Source: Acanthochlamys bracteata
Lineage: Eukaryota; Streptophyta; Magnoliopsida; Pandanales; Velloziaceae
Direction of reading: 5' to 3'
Assembly (NCBI GenBank): GCA_019914995.1
Contig: CM034129.1
Span: 6,585,725-6,649,724, forward strand
Length of the DNA stretch: 64,000 bases
Positions 1 through 12,767 of this stretch are shown here, piece by piece. The notes under the pieces are model-generated. The model saw only the letters and a program-made list of their open reading frames with translations. It had not been told where the DNA came from and ran no database searches. Each line of letters starts with the position of its first letter. Position 1 is the first letter of the stretch. Made by a program: the position numbers and the translations under genes.

Positions 1-1443
1 TATGATGCCATTCGGATGAAAAGGTTTTGACACTAGATAGAGTAAGTAATAGTGAAAATTAGATTGGTGTGATTGGTCACTCATAAATGCCATTTTTAAT
101 TTGTCCTTGAAAAAGTTGTGCCCCTTACGAAGATCTTTTAAAAAAAAAGAAATTTGGTAAGAATTCAACCGAAACACTATTGGTGATGCAAAATTGTGAA
201 ATAGAGATTAAATTTTTTTTCATGCTTGGCACAAAATGAACATTATTGAGTGTAAAATTATAAGTAGAGTAAGGTAGAAAAGTGGAACCAGTGTGGGTGA
301 TTGGTAACTCCGTGGCATCTTCAATCATAATGTCGTTGTCAATATTGTAGGGAGAGTGAAGTGAAATATTGTTGAGATCGCTAGTAACATGATGGGAGCT
401 CCCATGTCAAGTAGCCAAGAGAGAGTTTCTGTGCTGGTATTAGCTGCAAAGTTAGCTTGTTTCTGCCATGATGAAAGATTTGTTCGGATCCGTGGTTGAT
501 TGGCACTTGGTTGGTTAGCACTTGATTGATTGGCACTAAACGAAAAGATGAGCACTGCTTAGTTGAGTGTCCTTGAGTGTTAAAGATTTGACAACGATCA
601 AGATATGGTCTTGATGAAGGGCGATTACCATTAGATATTGGCGCGAAGGACCCGGTGTTGGAAGACATAGTGGGACGAAAAGAGCCTGTCTAATCAGACT
701 TGAAATAGGGACGGACGGCGCCTTGACTTTTTGTGTGCTGGATTAACAGTCGTTGGTATTGGTTGAGCCTTAGACATTAAGTTGCGATGAGTGGCTTCAA
801 GAGTAAAGAGCTTTTCATGTAGTTCCTTAAGGGAGATTGAGGTCTCGCGAGCTTGGAGAGCAACAATAAGATTATGAAATTCATCGCCAAGATCATCTAA
901 AATTTTCTCAAGTAGGTCTTCGGCATCCACAGAGGTACCAAGTAGTGCAAGTTCATTGGCATATCCTTTAATTCTCCGTAAGTATTCAGTGACCCTTTGA
1001 GAACCCTTCTAAAAATTTTTTAGATGACATCGAATTTGTAGACGGGGACCACGTATTGGCTTGGCATAAGTGTTAGCAAAAGTATGCCAAGCGTCGTTGG
1101 AGGTAGTGGCATCGTCAATGAATGGAATAATGCTTGGAGCGATAGATCCAATTAATGCGCTAAGAATCAACTGATCTTGACGTTTCCAGTGAGTAAAGCT
1201 GGATTGGTAGTTACTGAACTGTCTATAGTAATAGTGAATAGTGGATACGGTTTAGATTTATCAATGAAGCCAAGGAGATCAAAACTAGTAAGAAGGGTGT
1301 TGAATTGGAATTTTCAGGAGAAATAGTTCGTATAATTGAGTTTTAATGAAGCTTGAGCGGCAACGTTGATGGAAATCAATTGTTGATTGAGGTCTTGAGT
1401 AATTATAGAAGAATTATTAGATGATGTAGAAATATTGGCCATT
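1..1443 (-). pseudogene. copia gag-protease-integrase N-terminal remnant
   Basis: Translation on the minus strand starts near 1443 with a short Ser/Asn-rich leader and a gag N-terminus carrying an AAQASLKLNYTNY motif, typical of RE1-like gag. A stop follows soon after. The UBN2-type gag block lies at 694-930 (LEKILDDLGDEFHNLI). A zinc knuckle near 590 reads CQIFNTQGHSTKQC, with the second Cys changed to Phe. The protease motif near 430 reads LLDMGA instead of the active LLDSGA. The gag-pre-integrase segment at 125-328 contains VHFVPSMKKNLISISQF. Reading frames change several times. It is a pseudogene; the copia family call is solid. Confidence 0.8.
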
Positions 1444-1518
1444 GAGAAAATTTGAAACTACTGAGCTAAGGAGAAAGGAAACAAAATTGTAAGAGAAGAT
1501 AAAGCTCGTTAGAGTAAT

Positions 1519-1534
1519 AGTGGTTGTGATACCA
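1519..1534 (-). other. retrotransposon primer-binding site
   Basis: On the minus strand it reads TGGTATCACAACCACT, directly inside the LTR end at 1535. The first eight bases match the usual iMet-tRNA primer site of plant copia elements; the rest has drifted. Confidence 0.6.
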
Positions 1535-1770
1535 TGTAGAGAATTATACTCAATGACTTATTTTTTTATTTATATGAGCACAAATATACACTAAAAGTTT
1601 TCAAAAGTTAAATATCTCTAAAATCAAATCTTTCTAAAATTAAACCAAATCAAATCTTTCTCTAATAAAATAAAATAAAATATAATCTTTTTAAATAAAA
1701 TCTTTATAAATTAAGTAGTTCAAATATAGGAAGGAATCAAATATCTTTATCAGTTTGTATATCAATTTGA

Positions 1771-2317
1771 ATTCACGTGATGATGGTTTGTTAGTAAGCC
1801 AAACTTTAAGGCACGAATAATTATGAATAATATCTATAAGCACGTATATGCTTATAATTGAGATGACATTATAGGTTTTAATTCATTATTAATAATTGAA
1901 GTTAATAATTATAAGGCAATTAGAATCGTCCAAATGCCGATTTAGTTCTTTTTTATAAATTTGACATGATAATTTATATAGTGTGTTAGATCTTTAATAT
2001 ATCCAAAGATAGCAAACAAGTCTAATTTGAATATATTTAATTATCAAATTAAGTTAAAATTTTATTTTATCATCAATATAGTTTGTGCTTTTATGTCGTC
2101 GTTTCACGCAAAAGAGAATTGCAATATACATTAATTGCTTATATGGATTATCTGAATCTGATTATATATTCATGTTTGAAATCAAAGCATTAATATACAA
2201 GCATCTATTAATTTTGTAGCATCTATTTCTGTCTACATTCGCATACTACGTTTGTATCATTATAACAGACTCAATTTTTTTTATTATTGTGAACAAGTTC
2301 TGTTTCACTTAAATGTA
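1771..2317. other. AT-rich spacer, nothing recognised
   Basis: AT-rich sequence between two decayed copia elements. It may hold the remainder of the minus-strand LTR and the lost 5' end of the next element, but I see no LTR, primer-binding site or coding motif. Confidence 0.4.
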
Positions 2318-5300
2318 CTAGATCTTGATTTAGCACTTTTAGCAGAGAAACTCGCTACTCTTACTGATAACAGCAGCGATAAGAGATACATTTCCATAAT
2401 CTTTGGAAAATGTCAAACAAACTAAACTTAATATTTGTGCGAATAATTGCTGGAAAGAATCTATGAAATTTATGAAAGAGCATTGCCAAACAACTGATAA
2501 GTCACTTGCTCAGATATTTATGGGTACATTGACTACTATAAAATTTCATGGTTTCCGAACCATACATGAGCATGTTATTGAAATGTCAAATATTACAGCA
2601 AAATTAAAATCTTTGAGAATGAATGTGGATGAAAATTTTTTTATACAGTTTATTATTAATTCCTTACTTTTTGAATTTGGTCCAATCGAAATGAACTATA
2701 ATATCATGAAGGACAAATAGAATTTAAATGAATTGTATAGTATGTTTGTGCAAGAGGAGACAAGACCTATGATTTGAGAACTCATTTCGTTTATTTTATT
2801 AAGCATCAAGAAGCTCAAAGAAAGCCGTAAGAAAGAATAGAAAAAAAATACAAAGACCACTTAATACAAATGGGTTTTTTTTTGCATTCCATAACAAGAA
2901 AACTAAGATATGATAAGTGTCTATTTTATAAAAAACCTGCACACTATCAGAAAAAATATCTGAAACGTAAGGTTTTGTTCAAAAAGAAAAGTAGCACTAT
3001 GTCTTTGTACGCTTCGAATCAAATTTAGCTAAAATTTTTTATGGTACTTGATGAATTGATTCAAGTTATACTACTCACGTTTCAAATACAATATAGGTAT
3101 TCATTACGACCCAAATCATAAACCCAAATAGAAAATTCATTTTCGTAGCAATCGAGTCAAGCTCCTATTAAAGCAATAGGAACTTATCGATTAATTTTAG
3201 AAACCGAATATCAGATGGATTTGTTTGAAATATTTTATATACCTTTTATTTCCCGTAACTTGATATTTTTGCCAAAATTTGACATGTATGGATACTCTTT
3301 TAAGTTTTGAAATGGATATTTTAGTTTATTTTAAACAAAATTATATTATTGGTTATGATATCTTATGTGATGAGTTATACAAACTGAAACTTGATAACTC
3401 TTTTGCTGAAACACTTTTAACCTTAAATCATAATATTTTCACTAATGTTTTCAGTGAATGAATGTTCACCTTATTAGTGGCATAAACGTTTGGGTCATGT
3501 ATCCAAATCAAGATGAGAAAAATTGGTAAAGAATAAAATTCTCCCAAATTTGAATTTTACTGATCTTTTTATGTATGTGGATTGTATTAAAGAGAAATAA
3601 ACCGACTATACAAAGAAAGGAGTCACAACAAATATACAATTTTTTGAGATTATACACATTGATATTTTATCATTTGATATTTCATCTTTTAGTAGAGAAA
3701 AATATTTTATCATCTTTATTGATAATTTTTCACGTTATGGCTATATCTATCTGTTATATGAAAAATGTCAAGTAATAAATTTCTTAAAGGTATTTATTTA
3801 CTAAAGCTAAAAGACAGTTACATAGCAAAGTGAAAATTATCAAATAATATAGAGATGGTGAATATTATGAAAAATATGATGAACCAGGATAGTGTCCAGG
3901 TCTATTTGTTAAATTTTTTGAAAGATATGGTATATGCGCTCAATACATAATGCAATGTACGCTGCAATAAAATGGCGTAGTAGAAAGAGATAATCGTACG
4001 CTAATACCTATGATTAGAAGTATGTAAGTAATTTATCTCTATCCAAACTATTATGCATGCATGCTTTAAACACTATCATATATTTACTAAACATGGTTCC
4101 AAGTAAGTCAGTTCTAAAGACTCTTTTTGATGTGTGGACAGAAAGAAAACCTAATTTAAAATACCTACATGTTTAGAGTTTCCCGATAGAATTAAAAATT
4201 TATAATCCATATGAAAAAAACTTATATAAGGATAATTAGTTATTTTCTCATTAGTTAATCAAAAAAATTAAAAGAGTATAGATTTTATTGTCCTAATCAT
4301 AATATGTTAATTGTTGAAACTATAATTGTTAGGTTCACTGAAAATGATGAAGTCAATAGGAGTGAAGAGTCACGTAAAGCGAAATTTCAAAAGATTAGGG
4401 TGTAACTTTATTTATCCTCAATCTTTTATAAAGTTGTTATTCTTAGAGTTTTAAAACAATTTAACAGCTTATAAAAATAACAAATGAATGATACTCCACA
4501 TATTGAGATTAATGTAGTTGAATCTATAGTAAGTGAATAATAAGAAATAGCATTAATAAGGTTTCCAAGACAAAAAGAAATACTCACTATTTTGAATAAA
4601 AATTTAGACATTAATGATGATCCAGTTTTATTTTTAAAAGCCACTAAAAGCACAAATTAGTCTAAACGGATAAATGTTAGAAAGATGAGCTGAAATCTAT
4701 ACAACATAATGAAGTATGCGAATTTATTGAATTGCCAGATGAACATAAATATATCAAGTGCAAATGAATTTATGAAACCAAACACGATTCAAATGGCAAT
4801 ATCAAACGACATAATGCTAGACTTGTTACTAAAGGTTTCACTCAAAGAAATGGCTTTGACTATAATAAAATATTTTTCTTCATTTTCATAAAAAAACTCA
4901 TTTAAAATAATCATGGCTTTAACACCTCATTATGAATTAAAGGTGCACCAAATGGATGTGAAAATTATCCGTTCGAATGAAAATTTAGATGAAGAAGTAT
5001 ATATCTATCAACCTAAAGGTATCTTAGTTGAAGAAAAAGAACTATTTGTGTGTAAACTTTCAAAATCAATATACGCATTTAAGCAAACTTCTCCACAATG
5101 GTATCTTAAATTTAATGATACTATTACTTCATTTGAATTTTAATAAAATAATGTTAATCGGTGTATATATCTAAAGATTAGTTGGAGCAAGATTATATTT
5201 GTAATCCTGGATATTGATGATATTTTTCTTGCAATAAATGATCTTTGTCTATTCCATGAGACTAAGAAATTTCTTTTTAAAAACTTTTTAATGAAAGATA

Positions 5301-5968
5301 CGGGAGAGATAACTTATGTGATCGGGCTTGAAATTTCTCGAGATCGATCACAAGGATCGTTAGGGTTGTCTCAGAAAGCATATGTTAATAAAGTGTTAGA
5401 TAGATTTGGAATTCTAAACCGATATTAATTATCCAAGGCATGATTACTAGAAAGCTGCAAAAAAAGTATTAAAATATTTACAAGACACTAATGATCATAT
5501 ACTCACTTATCGAAAATCTGACAAATAGAAGATTATCGAAATTTCAAATTCAGACTTTATTGTATGTGTCAATAATAAAAAATTCGCATTCGGGTATGTG
5601 ATACTTTTGGTTTGAATACCAATATTATGAAAAGTGGGAAGTAATCTGTCATTACTATTTCCACTATAGAAGTTGAATTTGTGTTATGCTTTGAGAGCAT
5701 ACTTTACGCTAATTGATTGCAGAACTTTATTTTAGGACTTGAAATTATCAATAGTATTGTTAGGCCACTGAAAATTTATTGTAATAATTTCACATCAGTC
5801 TTCTTCTCTAAGAACAATAAGTACTCTAAGGGTGTTAAATATATGAAATTAAAATATCTTACGGTCAAAGTAGAAGTTCAAAAACAAAGAGTGTCAATTG
5901 AGTATATTATGACTAATCTTATGATTGCGGATCCATTATTTAAACGGTGGCTCCAAATATATTACTGA
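2318..5968 (+). pseudogene. copia gag-pol pseudogene
   Basis: Blocks run in canonical copia order. Gag begins LDLDLALLAEKLATLTDNSS at 2318 and continues with a UBN2 segment to 2720. The gag-pre-integrase motif WHKRLGHVSKSR lies near 3475. An integrase block NGVVERDNRTLIPMIRSM lies near 3970-4022. The start of reverse transcriptase (ARLVTKGFTQRNGFDYN) lies near 4820, the next part (HQMDV, YAFKQTSPQWY) at 4913-5143, and the RNase H end near 5968. Many stops and frameshifts separate the blocks, and the RT catalytic YVDD segment is damaged, so nothing functional remains. The order integrase before reverse transcriptase marks it as Ty1/copia. Confidence 0.85.
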
Positions 5969-6530
5969 GCATGTCGAAAAAATGGCATTATTATTTTTAA
6001 TGTGTCTGTATTGAAACTCGATTTCGTTTATGTATTGTTTTTGTTATATTCTATCTATTGGTATAAACATGAATGGGTTATATGAAGACTAATAGTATTT
6101 GTATTCTACAAAGGCATTATGTGAGCCATTATTATTTTCCATTGTCAATCATATTAACTTTAAGATTAACTTGCGACGCATTAAAAAATCTATGTCGAGT
6201 TAAATATAGAATCGATATAACTCGTGTTATCTTTACTTAATGATAATGTGTAACCAATAAACGAAACGATTTAGCTTTACACTTTGCGCATTATGTTTTA
6301 CTAAATTATGAAGTTAACTTTAACACATGAGTTAAGTAGGAGAATGTTGGATGTGGCTCATATGCTAAAGTTTAAATTGTTAATAAATTAAGTTTATTAA
6401 ATCTTATTGGTAAATTTTTAGAGTCATATTATTCATTACAAATGTTAGTTCTCTTGTAAGATTAACTCAAGAGGAGAGGGGTCAATTGAGTTAGTCAATA
6501 AAAATTTTTGTCAATTTTAGTTATCTTACT

Positions 6531-7851
6531 GACAACTGATTTACAGCCGGCTGTTTCAATTCTGTAACCTGCAGACAAAGAGAGTTAGAGTGTTTGCTGA
6601 CTTATGTAAAGAGGGCAGTACTCATGATATTTAACGTGGTTCGGCAAAACCCCTTTGCCTACATCCACGGTCGTTCTATCACCAGAGCCAAGGCTTCACT
6701 AAACCTTTAATAAGCTACATATATACCAAGAGCAAAGTGCTTCACCAAGCACACTTACTCTTACCGGGTTTCTTCACCAAGACAACCCCTAACAGTCTGC
6801 TGGACACACTTATCCCTCTGGCTGATATGCTAGCTCTATTATAAGGTCTAAGAACTTTTACCAAGCTGCACCTGAGCTTCCTTTTTCGGTGCCAGCAGCA
6901 CCACCTTCACAAGGTCAGTAAAAGGTTACAAGAAAAATAAACAGAAATTGAGCACAGGATCTATCTCATGATGATTGTGTGTTCATGAAGTGTTTCTAAT
7001 GAGATCATCAGAGAGGTTGCTGAGAGAGATTTCTTCAGTGTGATCAGCAGCAAGATTTTTGTTATTTGCGTAGAGTAATAGAGTTCTTATATGTCTTTGT
7101 TTTTCTTATATTTTTTCTCTCTGCTCTTTCTTTGTTGCTTTGTCTCCTTTCTTATAGTGTTTCGTCTCTGTGCAGGATCCGTTGAAGAACGTTGCCGTTG
7201 TCGCTCTATTTCATTGGTGGTTCTTCACGTCAGAGAGGGAGCAGTTTTATCCAGCGGTTAATCAACCGCTTCTCCATGGCATTAAATGCATTGTAAAGAT
7301 TTGAATTTACCGCCAGTGATTATAAGCTTAATTTAGCTAAGTTGCTGTCTGAGACAAGAGAGCTGAGTCGGCTTGTCCATATTTAATGCATCGCTGTTTG
7401 ACTGCTTGACTTGATTGGAGATCTTAACTTGTATAATGTGCTTTCTTTCCTTAATTATAGAGCTTTCTCTTTTTGTGAAAAAAAAATGATTTTTGCTCAT
7501 TGTAGATTTTCTATTTGAATTGCTTCAGTGCGTTATGAGTTCAGAAGATTTTTGAAGTAAGAAAAGTTTTGTTGTTGTTGAACCCAAAGCTCTGTTTCGA
7601 AACAGAGAAGTCTTCTTGTGCTTCAGTGGTCAAGCAGCTGACTGCAATATGACTATGGCATCCTCTGCGTCGTATCTTTATTTAATTTGTAGTAGCATAA
7701 CATTGGTCGCATGATGGTCATATTGTCTGTTTGAAATAAAATGATCTTTGTTTGTCTAATCCTGCAGAACTTGATTTCAGATTATTAGTTTAATATAAAT
7801 AATAGTTCTTAATTCTTTGTTATTATCAAAATTATCTTCATAGTTTCAACA
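6531..7851. mobile_element. LTR-like insertion nested in the copia 3' LTR (tentative)
   Basis: This stretch carries the motif TTTAACGTGGTTCGGC followed by CCTACATCCACGG near 6632-6675, seen in many plant copia LTRs, and it ends TCATAGTTTCAACA at 7851 like an LTR terminus. The host LTR appears to resume at 7852 and reaches its own TATA-like box near 8000. Boundaries are inferred and I could not find a matching target-site duplication. A related sequence occurs at 25850-26420. Confidence 0.35.
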
Positions 7852-8374
7852 ATAAAGACAATGGGTAATGGATATTGGTGAAGCTAAAGAGTCACATATT
7901 CTTTCATTATTATGGATAGTGTGTAATAAATTTATACTTTAGAATTTAAAGAGTCACATATTATATCTATGATAGTTAATGGGTAATGAATGTGATCCTT
8001 ATAAAAGGTGCTACTTTGTCCTCTCTCCTCTCCTATTCAAAAATCTAAAGAAAATTCCTATCTCCTAAAGTTCTTCTTTAGAATTAAAAGTAGATTAAGA
8101 GAGAAGAGTTTTCAAAGACAAAAATTTGTTCTAAAAGGAGCGAGTGGATCAATGTATGTTTAGTCTCCTTCGTTTAAATGTTTATTGTAAAAATTATTAA
8201 GTTTATAGATTTTGAAATTATAATCTGTGTAAGTTGAATATTACATATAATAAAGAAATTTTCTGACACTTTCTTATTGTTTTTCATATTTTTATTTGGA
8301 TTGCAAAATTTTAGTGTATACTGATTATTATTACTGTGCTTATTTGGCATCAGGCACAGGTCGAATTTTCAACA

Positions 8375-9480
8375 TATAGGCCCTAGTTGTTTTATGCAAA
8401 CTATGTTTAATGTAGGTTTTTATGTTTAAATGGCTGAACCTTATGCAAAACAGATATATCCCTACGCACATAGCAGCTTCTTATTGGCAACAATATAAGC
8501 ACCCACTCCATTTAACCATCATACTACAAAACCCACGAGAGCCTTCATCATATTTTGTAAGTACTCATAAAATTCGACCACATAGCGGCCTTTTTGGAAT
8601 GAAAGCGGCGCTTAGACAAACACCTATTTTAGCCTTACAAGAATTTGACCCTTTTAGAAAATCTAATATAAAAAATTCAATTAAAAAAAAAGTGTCTTTT
8701 ATGATAAGATACTAACTCGTGATTGAAAAATATTCACTAAGCACTACACTAGAAAAATTATTTTCTAATTATGATTTAAATATTTTTATTATATAATTAT
8801 TTCTAAGAATCTATCTTAGTTTATATTTTCAGATTTGACTCTAAAATGAACTTTTCTTTTGCGATAAAATATCAATAATTTGAAAAATTATTCAAATAAA
8901 TTAGATTGCAAATCATTTTTCTAATTGAAAAAAATTCTTAAACCATGAGTATAACACAATATCAGACCATTGTGCAATTTGAGAGTATTGTTGAGCCTTC
9001 AAATTAGTTTAGACTCGGACTAGTAGAGAAGAGGTCTGAAGATGTTGACTAAGTAAAAAATGGGCTAATCAACTTAAAAGTTAGACAACTCAATTTGAAT
9101 TGTGCCAAATAGACATTGGCTTGGTGGGTTTAACAACCCATGTTTTTTAATAATCTCATATTAACGAGGTGTTGAAATATACATGTGCTTATAAATGAGA
9201 GATGCTAATCCATAAAAATTGTTCAATATTTTTAGTATTAGAATCTGATTCTATAATAATTTTATGACAACACACTTTCACAATTTTTATTTTACTTTTT
9301 TATATATTTTAACTAAAAATTTGAGACCGTTAAATAATTATATGTTTTAAATAAAAAATTGTATTATTTAAAAATTGTAATAAAATTTACTTAAAATTTT
9401 GTTTATTTTAAACACTTTGGAACGTCCACAAAAGTAAATCAACTAGTCTGCGGATGAATGGGATAATAAGAATTAAGAAG
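8375..9480. other. intergenic, unassigned
   Basis: AT-rich sequence past the copia LTR. A 97-codon open frame at 8422-8715 has no recognisable motif and is Lys/Ile/Phe-rich towards its end, as expected by chance in AT-rich DNA. I do not call it a gene. Confidence 0.4.
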
Positions 9481-9493
9481 CACTTTTCTAAGC

Positions 9494-9735
9494 CCTGTTT
9501 GGATGTGCTGAAACTTTTGTGTTTTTGAAGTAAAACTGCTTTAGAGTGCTGTAAGCGGCTGTAAAACTTTTGCTGTAAAAGCAGCTTTATGTTGAAAAGT
9601 GTTTTGATAAATTTTTACTGTATCGTGCTTTTGAATACTGAAAGCTGAATGAGGTGTTTGGCTAAGCTTAAGCTTATTTCTATATGTAATATATAATGAC
9701 TAAAATGCCCCTAAGTATATAGTAATTAATATATT
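9494..9735 (+). repeat. PIF/Harbinger-like terminal/subterminal repeat, copy 1
   Basis: Begins with GCCCTGTTTGGATG, a terminal motif common in plant PIF/Harbinger and related elements. It continues with GCTGTAAGCGGC and AAAAGTGTTTTGATAAATTT blocks. A second, less complete copy in the same orientation lies at 10405-10620, with a PIF transposase C-terminus between them. Classification depends on that association. Confidence 0.5.
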
Positions 9736-10186
9736 ATGAAATTTTTAATTGTTTTTTTATATATTATTTATTTTTTTAAAATTTAATAAATTTATTATGT
9801 AAAAATTATATAAATAATTATTTATATCAATATTTATAAACTTACTAACAAATTATATTATTAATATCAATCAATAATTAAATTGAATAATATTAATTAT
9901 ATAATAATTATTATAATATTAAATTTGAAAAATATATTTAATAGTTATTAAAAAAATTTATATTATTTTGTAAATTTAGTATTATTATGATAAATTAATA
10001 AATAATTTTGATATGTATTTAAATCTGTATAAATTTAACTTTTTTATTTTTATAATATAAAAATATTAAATAAATGTTAAACAACTAATAAAGTCAATTG
10101 TTACAAATCTTAATATAAATATTATATGATTATACATATTGTAACAAAATAAAATACAATCATAAGTTCAAACAGAAACACAATAT

Positions 10187-10400
10187 TCATAAATGACTAT
10201 ATATTTCACTTGCAATTGCATCACGACATGCATTCCATCTATCATTACGATCAGATTCATCCTCGGGTGGAACGTTTGATGTACTAGAAGATGCTTCAAA
10301 TGTTGACGGTAGATAAGTTTCACGCTCAGCATCTGTAAATGCTTCATCTGTTCCTTTAATCCTAATATAGTTATGTATCGCCATTGTCACATCTGTAAAG
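10187..10400 (-). pseudogene. PIF/Harbinger transposase C-terminal fragment
   Basis: The minus-strand frame reads VTMAIHNYIRIKGTDEAF followed by an acidic tail and ends in a stop. In HARBI1/DDE_4-type nucleases the segment MAIHNFIR lies just after the last catalytic region, so this is the extreme C-terminus of such a protein. No catalytic DDE residues are present upstream, so it is a fragment. It lies between two direct copies of a Harbinger-like terminal repeat, which supports the assignment. Confidence 0.55.
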
Positions 10401-10404
10401 CTGG

Positions 10405-10620
10405 TTTATGGTGCTGTAAGCGGCCTTGAAACTTTTGCTAAAAAAGTGACTTTATAATGAAAAGTGTTTGAATAAATTTTACTGTATTGTGCTGTTTAAT
10501 GCTGAAAGCTAAGTTGAATGTTTGGCTAAACTTATGATTATTTCTAAATAAAATATATAATGACTGAAATATACTTAGTTATATAATAATTAATATATTG
10601 TATTTTTTTGATTTATACCA
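10405..10620 (+). repeat. PIF/Harbinger-like subterminal repeat, copy 2
   Basis: Diverged direct copy of 9530-9735: shared blocks include GGTGCTGTAAGCGGC, AAAAGTGTTTGAATAAATTT and TAATTAATATATTGT. It lacks the extreme terminal motif of copy 1. Together the two copies flank the transposase fragment. Confidence 0.5.
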
Positions 10621-11720
<1,100 letters not shown>

Positions 11721-11870
11721 TTAAATACATATCAAAATTTAGATTTTCAAGCTTCATCTCTGCTGAAAAATGTGAAGAAAAAGATGAAACTTTTGCACCT
11801 GTTAGAAACTATACCATTCAAAATGCTCTTCAAGATAATTAACTATGCTAAACACACAACAATAGCAAAC

Positions 11871-12069
11871 CTTCTTCTTGAAATCATTATTCTGAGCCTT
11901 AATTGCTTTAGCAAGGTAAGGCAAGGTCTCCCGATCTCCTTCTACAACCGCTTTAAGGTCGGGCCGCCACGTTCAGATTCTTGTAGCGAGAGAAACAAGT
12001 GGCGATCGAGGCACTCACCGTCCCCACCAATGTCTCGCCGCCGTAATCCGACCGTGAAAACCCGAACTC
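11871..12069 (-). pseudogene. sucrase/ferredoxin-like family gene fragment
   Basis: On the minus strand one frame reads EFGFSRSDYGGETLVGTVSA and later CFSRYKNLNVAARP. After a frameshift near 11953 another frame gives DLKAVVEGDRETLPYLAKAI followed by KAQNNDFKKK and a GT dinucleotide. This layout (EFGFSRPD, LVGTV, CYKNP, then LPRLLSAALKARKNDMKK) is what I recall of the N-terminal part of the plant sucrase/ferredoxin-like, thioredoxin-fold family. The rest of the protein is missing and the frame is broken, so it is a pseudogene fragment. The local GC content is much higher than around it. The identification is from memory and needs a search. Confidence 0.4.
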
Positions 12070-12767
12070 CTTCTCCGCGCGTCACCGGCGTCGGCTCTCC
12101 GGTTAACATGGCAACAGACGATGGCCCGCTCTGCTCGCTGGACTCGAGCCGGTCTTTCGCCGAACTTTGGCGTAGGATGCACCGGTTCGGGGACGAAGGT
12201 GTGGCGGCGGCCGGGGCAACAAAGGCGTAGGGAAGGTCCCCGCTCAGATAGTTAGTTGTGAATCGAATTGAAATTGAAATTTGGGAGAAGTAAAATTTGA
12301 GGGATCGAGAGACTTGAGAGAAGAAGAAGAAAAAATGGAATTGAGTGGAAGGATTGAAGTTTGAGAGACGAACGGATGAATGGAAGTAGGATGAATGGCA
12401 GCAAACGAAAGATGCAGGTGAAAAAATTGATAGGATCGACACCGGAAGAGACAACATCGCTTCCGGAGAAGGAGAGAAATCGCGAGAGCGGAGCGAACGG
12501 GTGAAGCAGCGAAAAAATGAAAGAAATGTGAAGAAATAGATTCGGTTGGGAATATATATGTTTGTAATTATGCTAAGTTATCTTGGACAAAATAGACATT
12601 CCTCAAAACAGGGCCCTAGTAAAAGCTTACCTAAAAATTTCTTTAAGACAATAAGTCTTTTTTCACTTATTTTAAAATTTAAGCTAATTAATAGGATTCA
12701 TCCAAACACGAGTTTCTATTATAAAAATTCGAAAATAATTTGACTAAACTCCGATTGATCCTCATCG

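Larger units (their letters stand above)
1..1770 (-). mobile_element. 5' portion of a degenerate Ty1/copia (RE1-like) retrotransposon
   Basis: On the minus strand this reads LTR, primer-binding site, gag and the start of pol, then runs off the left edge. The primer-binding site at 1519-1534 resembles the initiator-Met tRNA type (TGGTATCA core), and the LTR begins next to it at 1535 with the terminal TG/CA dinucleotide. The outer LTR end near 1770 is a guess because the other LTR is outside the window. Coding parts are recognisable but broken by frameshifts and stops, so the copy is inactive. Family assignment rests on the gag and gag-pre-integrase motifs. Confidence 0.8.
2318..8374 (+). mobile_element. 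degenerate Ty1/copia retrotransposon, plus strand
   Basis: A gag-pol remnant at 2318-5968 is followed by a polypurine-like tract at about 6334-6344 and a 3' LTR that begins TGTTGG at 6345. The LTR may end at 8374, where the sequence reads GGTCGAATTTTCAACA, a typical copia LTR 3' terminus. A TATA-like box lies near 8000. The 5' LTR and primer-binding site are not visible, so the element is 5'-truncated or decayed there. At about 2.0 kb the LTR is long, and part of it looks like a nested insertion (see 6531-7851). Confidence 0.65.

Noticed and set aside
8422-8715. 97-codon plus-strand frame past the copia LTR
   Set aside because: No motif, AT-driven composition at the C-terminus, and no promoter or splice context.
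11772-12457. Open frames of 152 aa (plus, 11772-12230) and 171 aa (minus, 11942-12457)
   Set aside because: Both cross the GC-rich gene-fragment region. The best protein similarity is in other minus-strand frames (EFGFSR..., DLKAVVEGD...), so these long frames are probably shadows.
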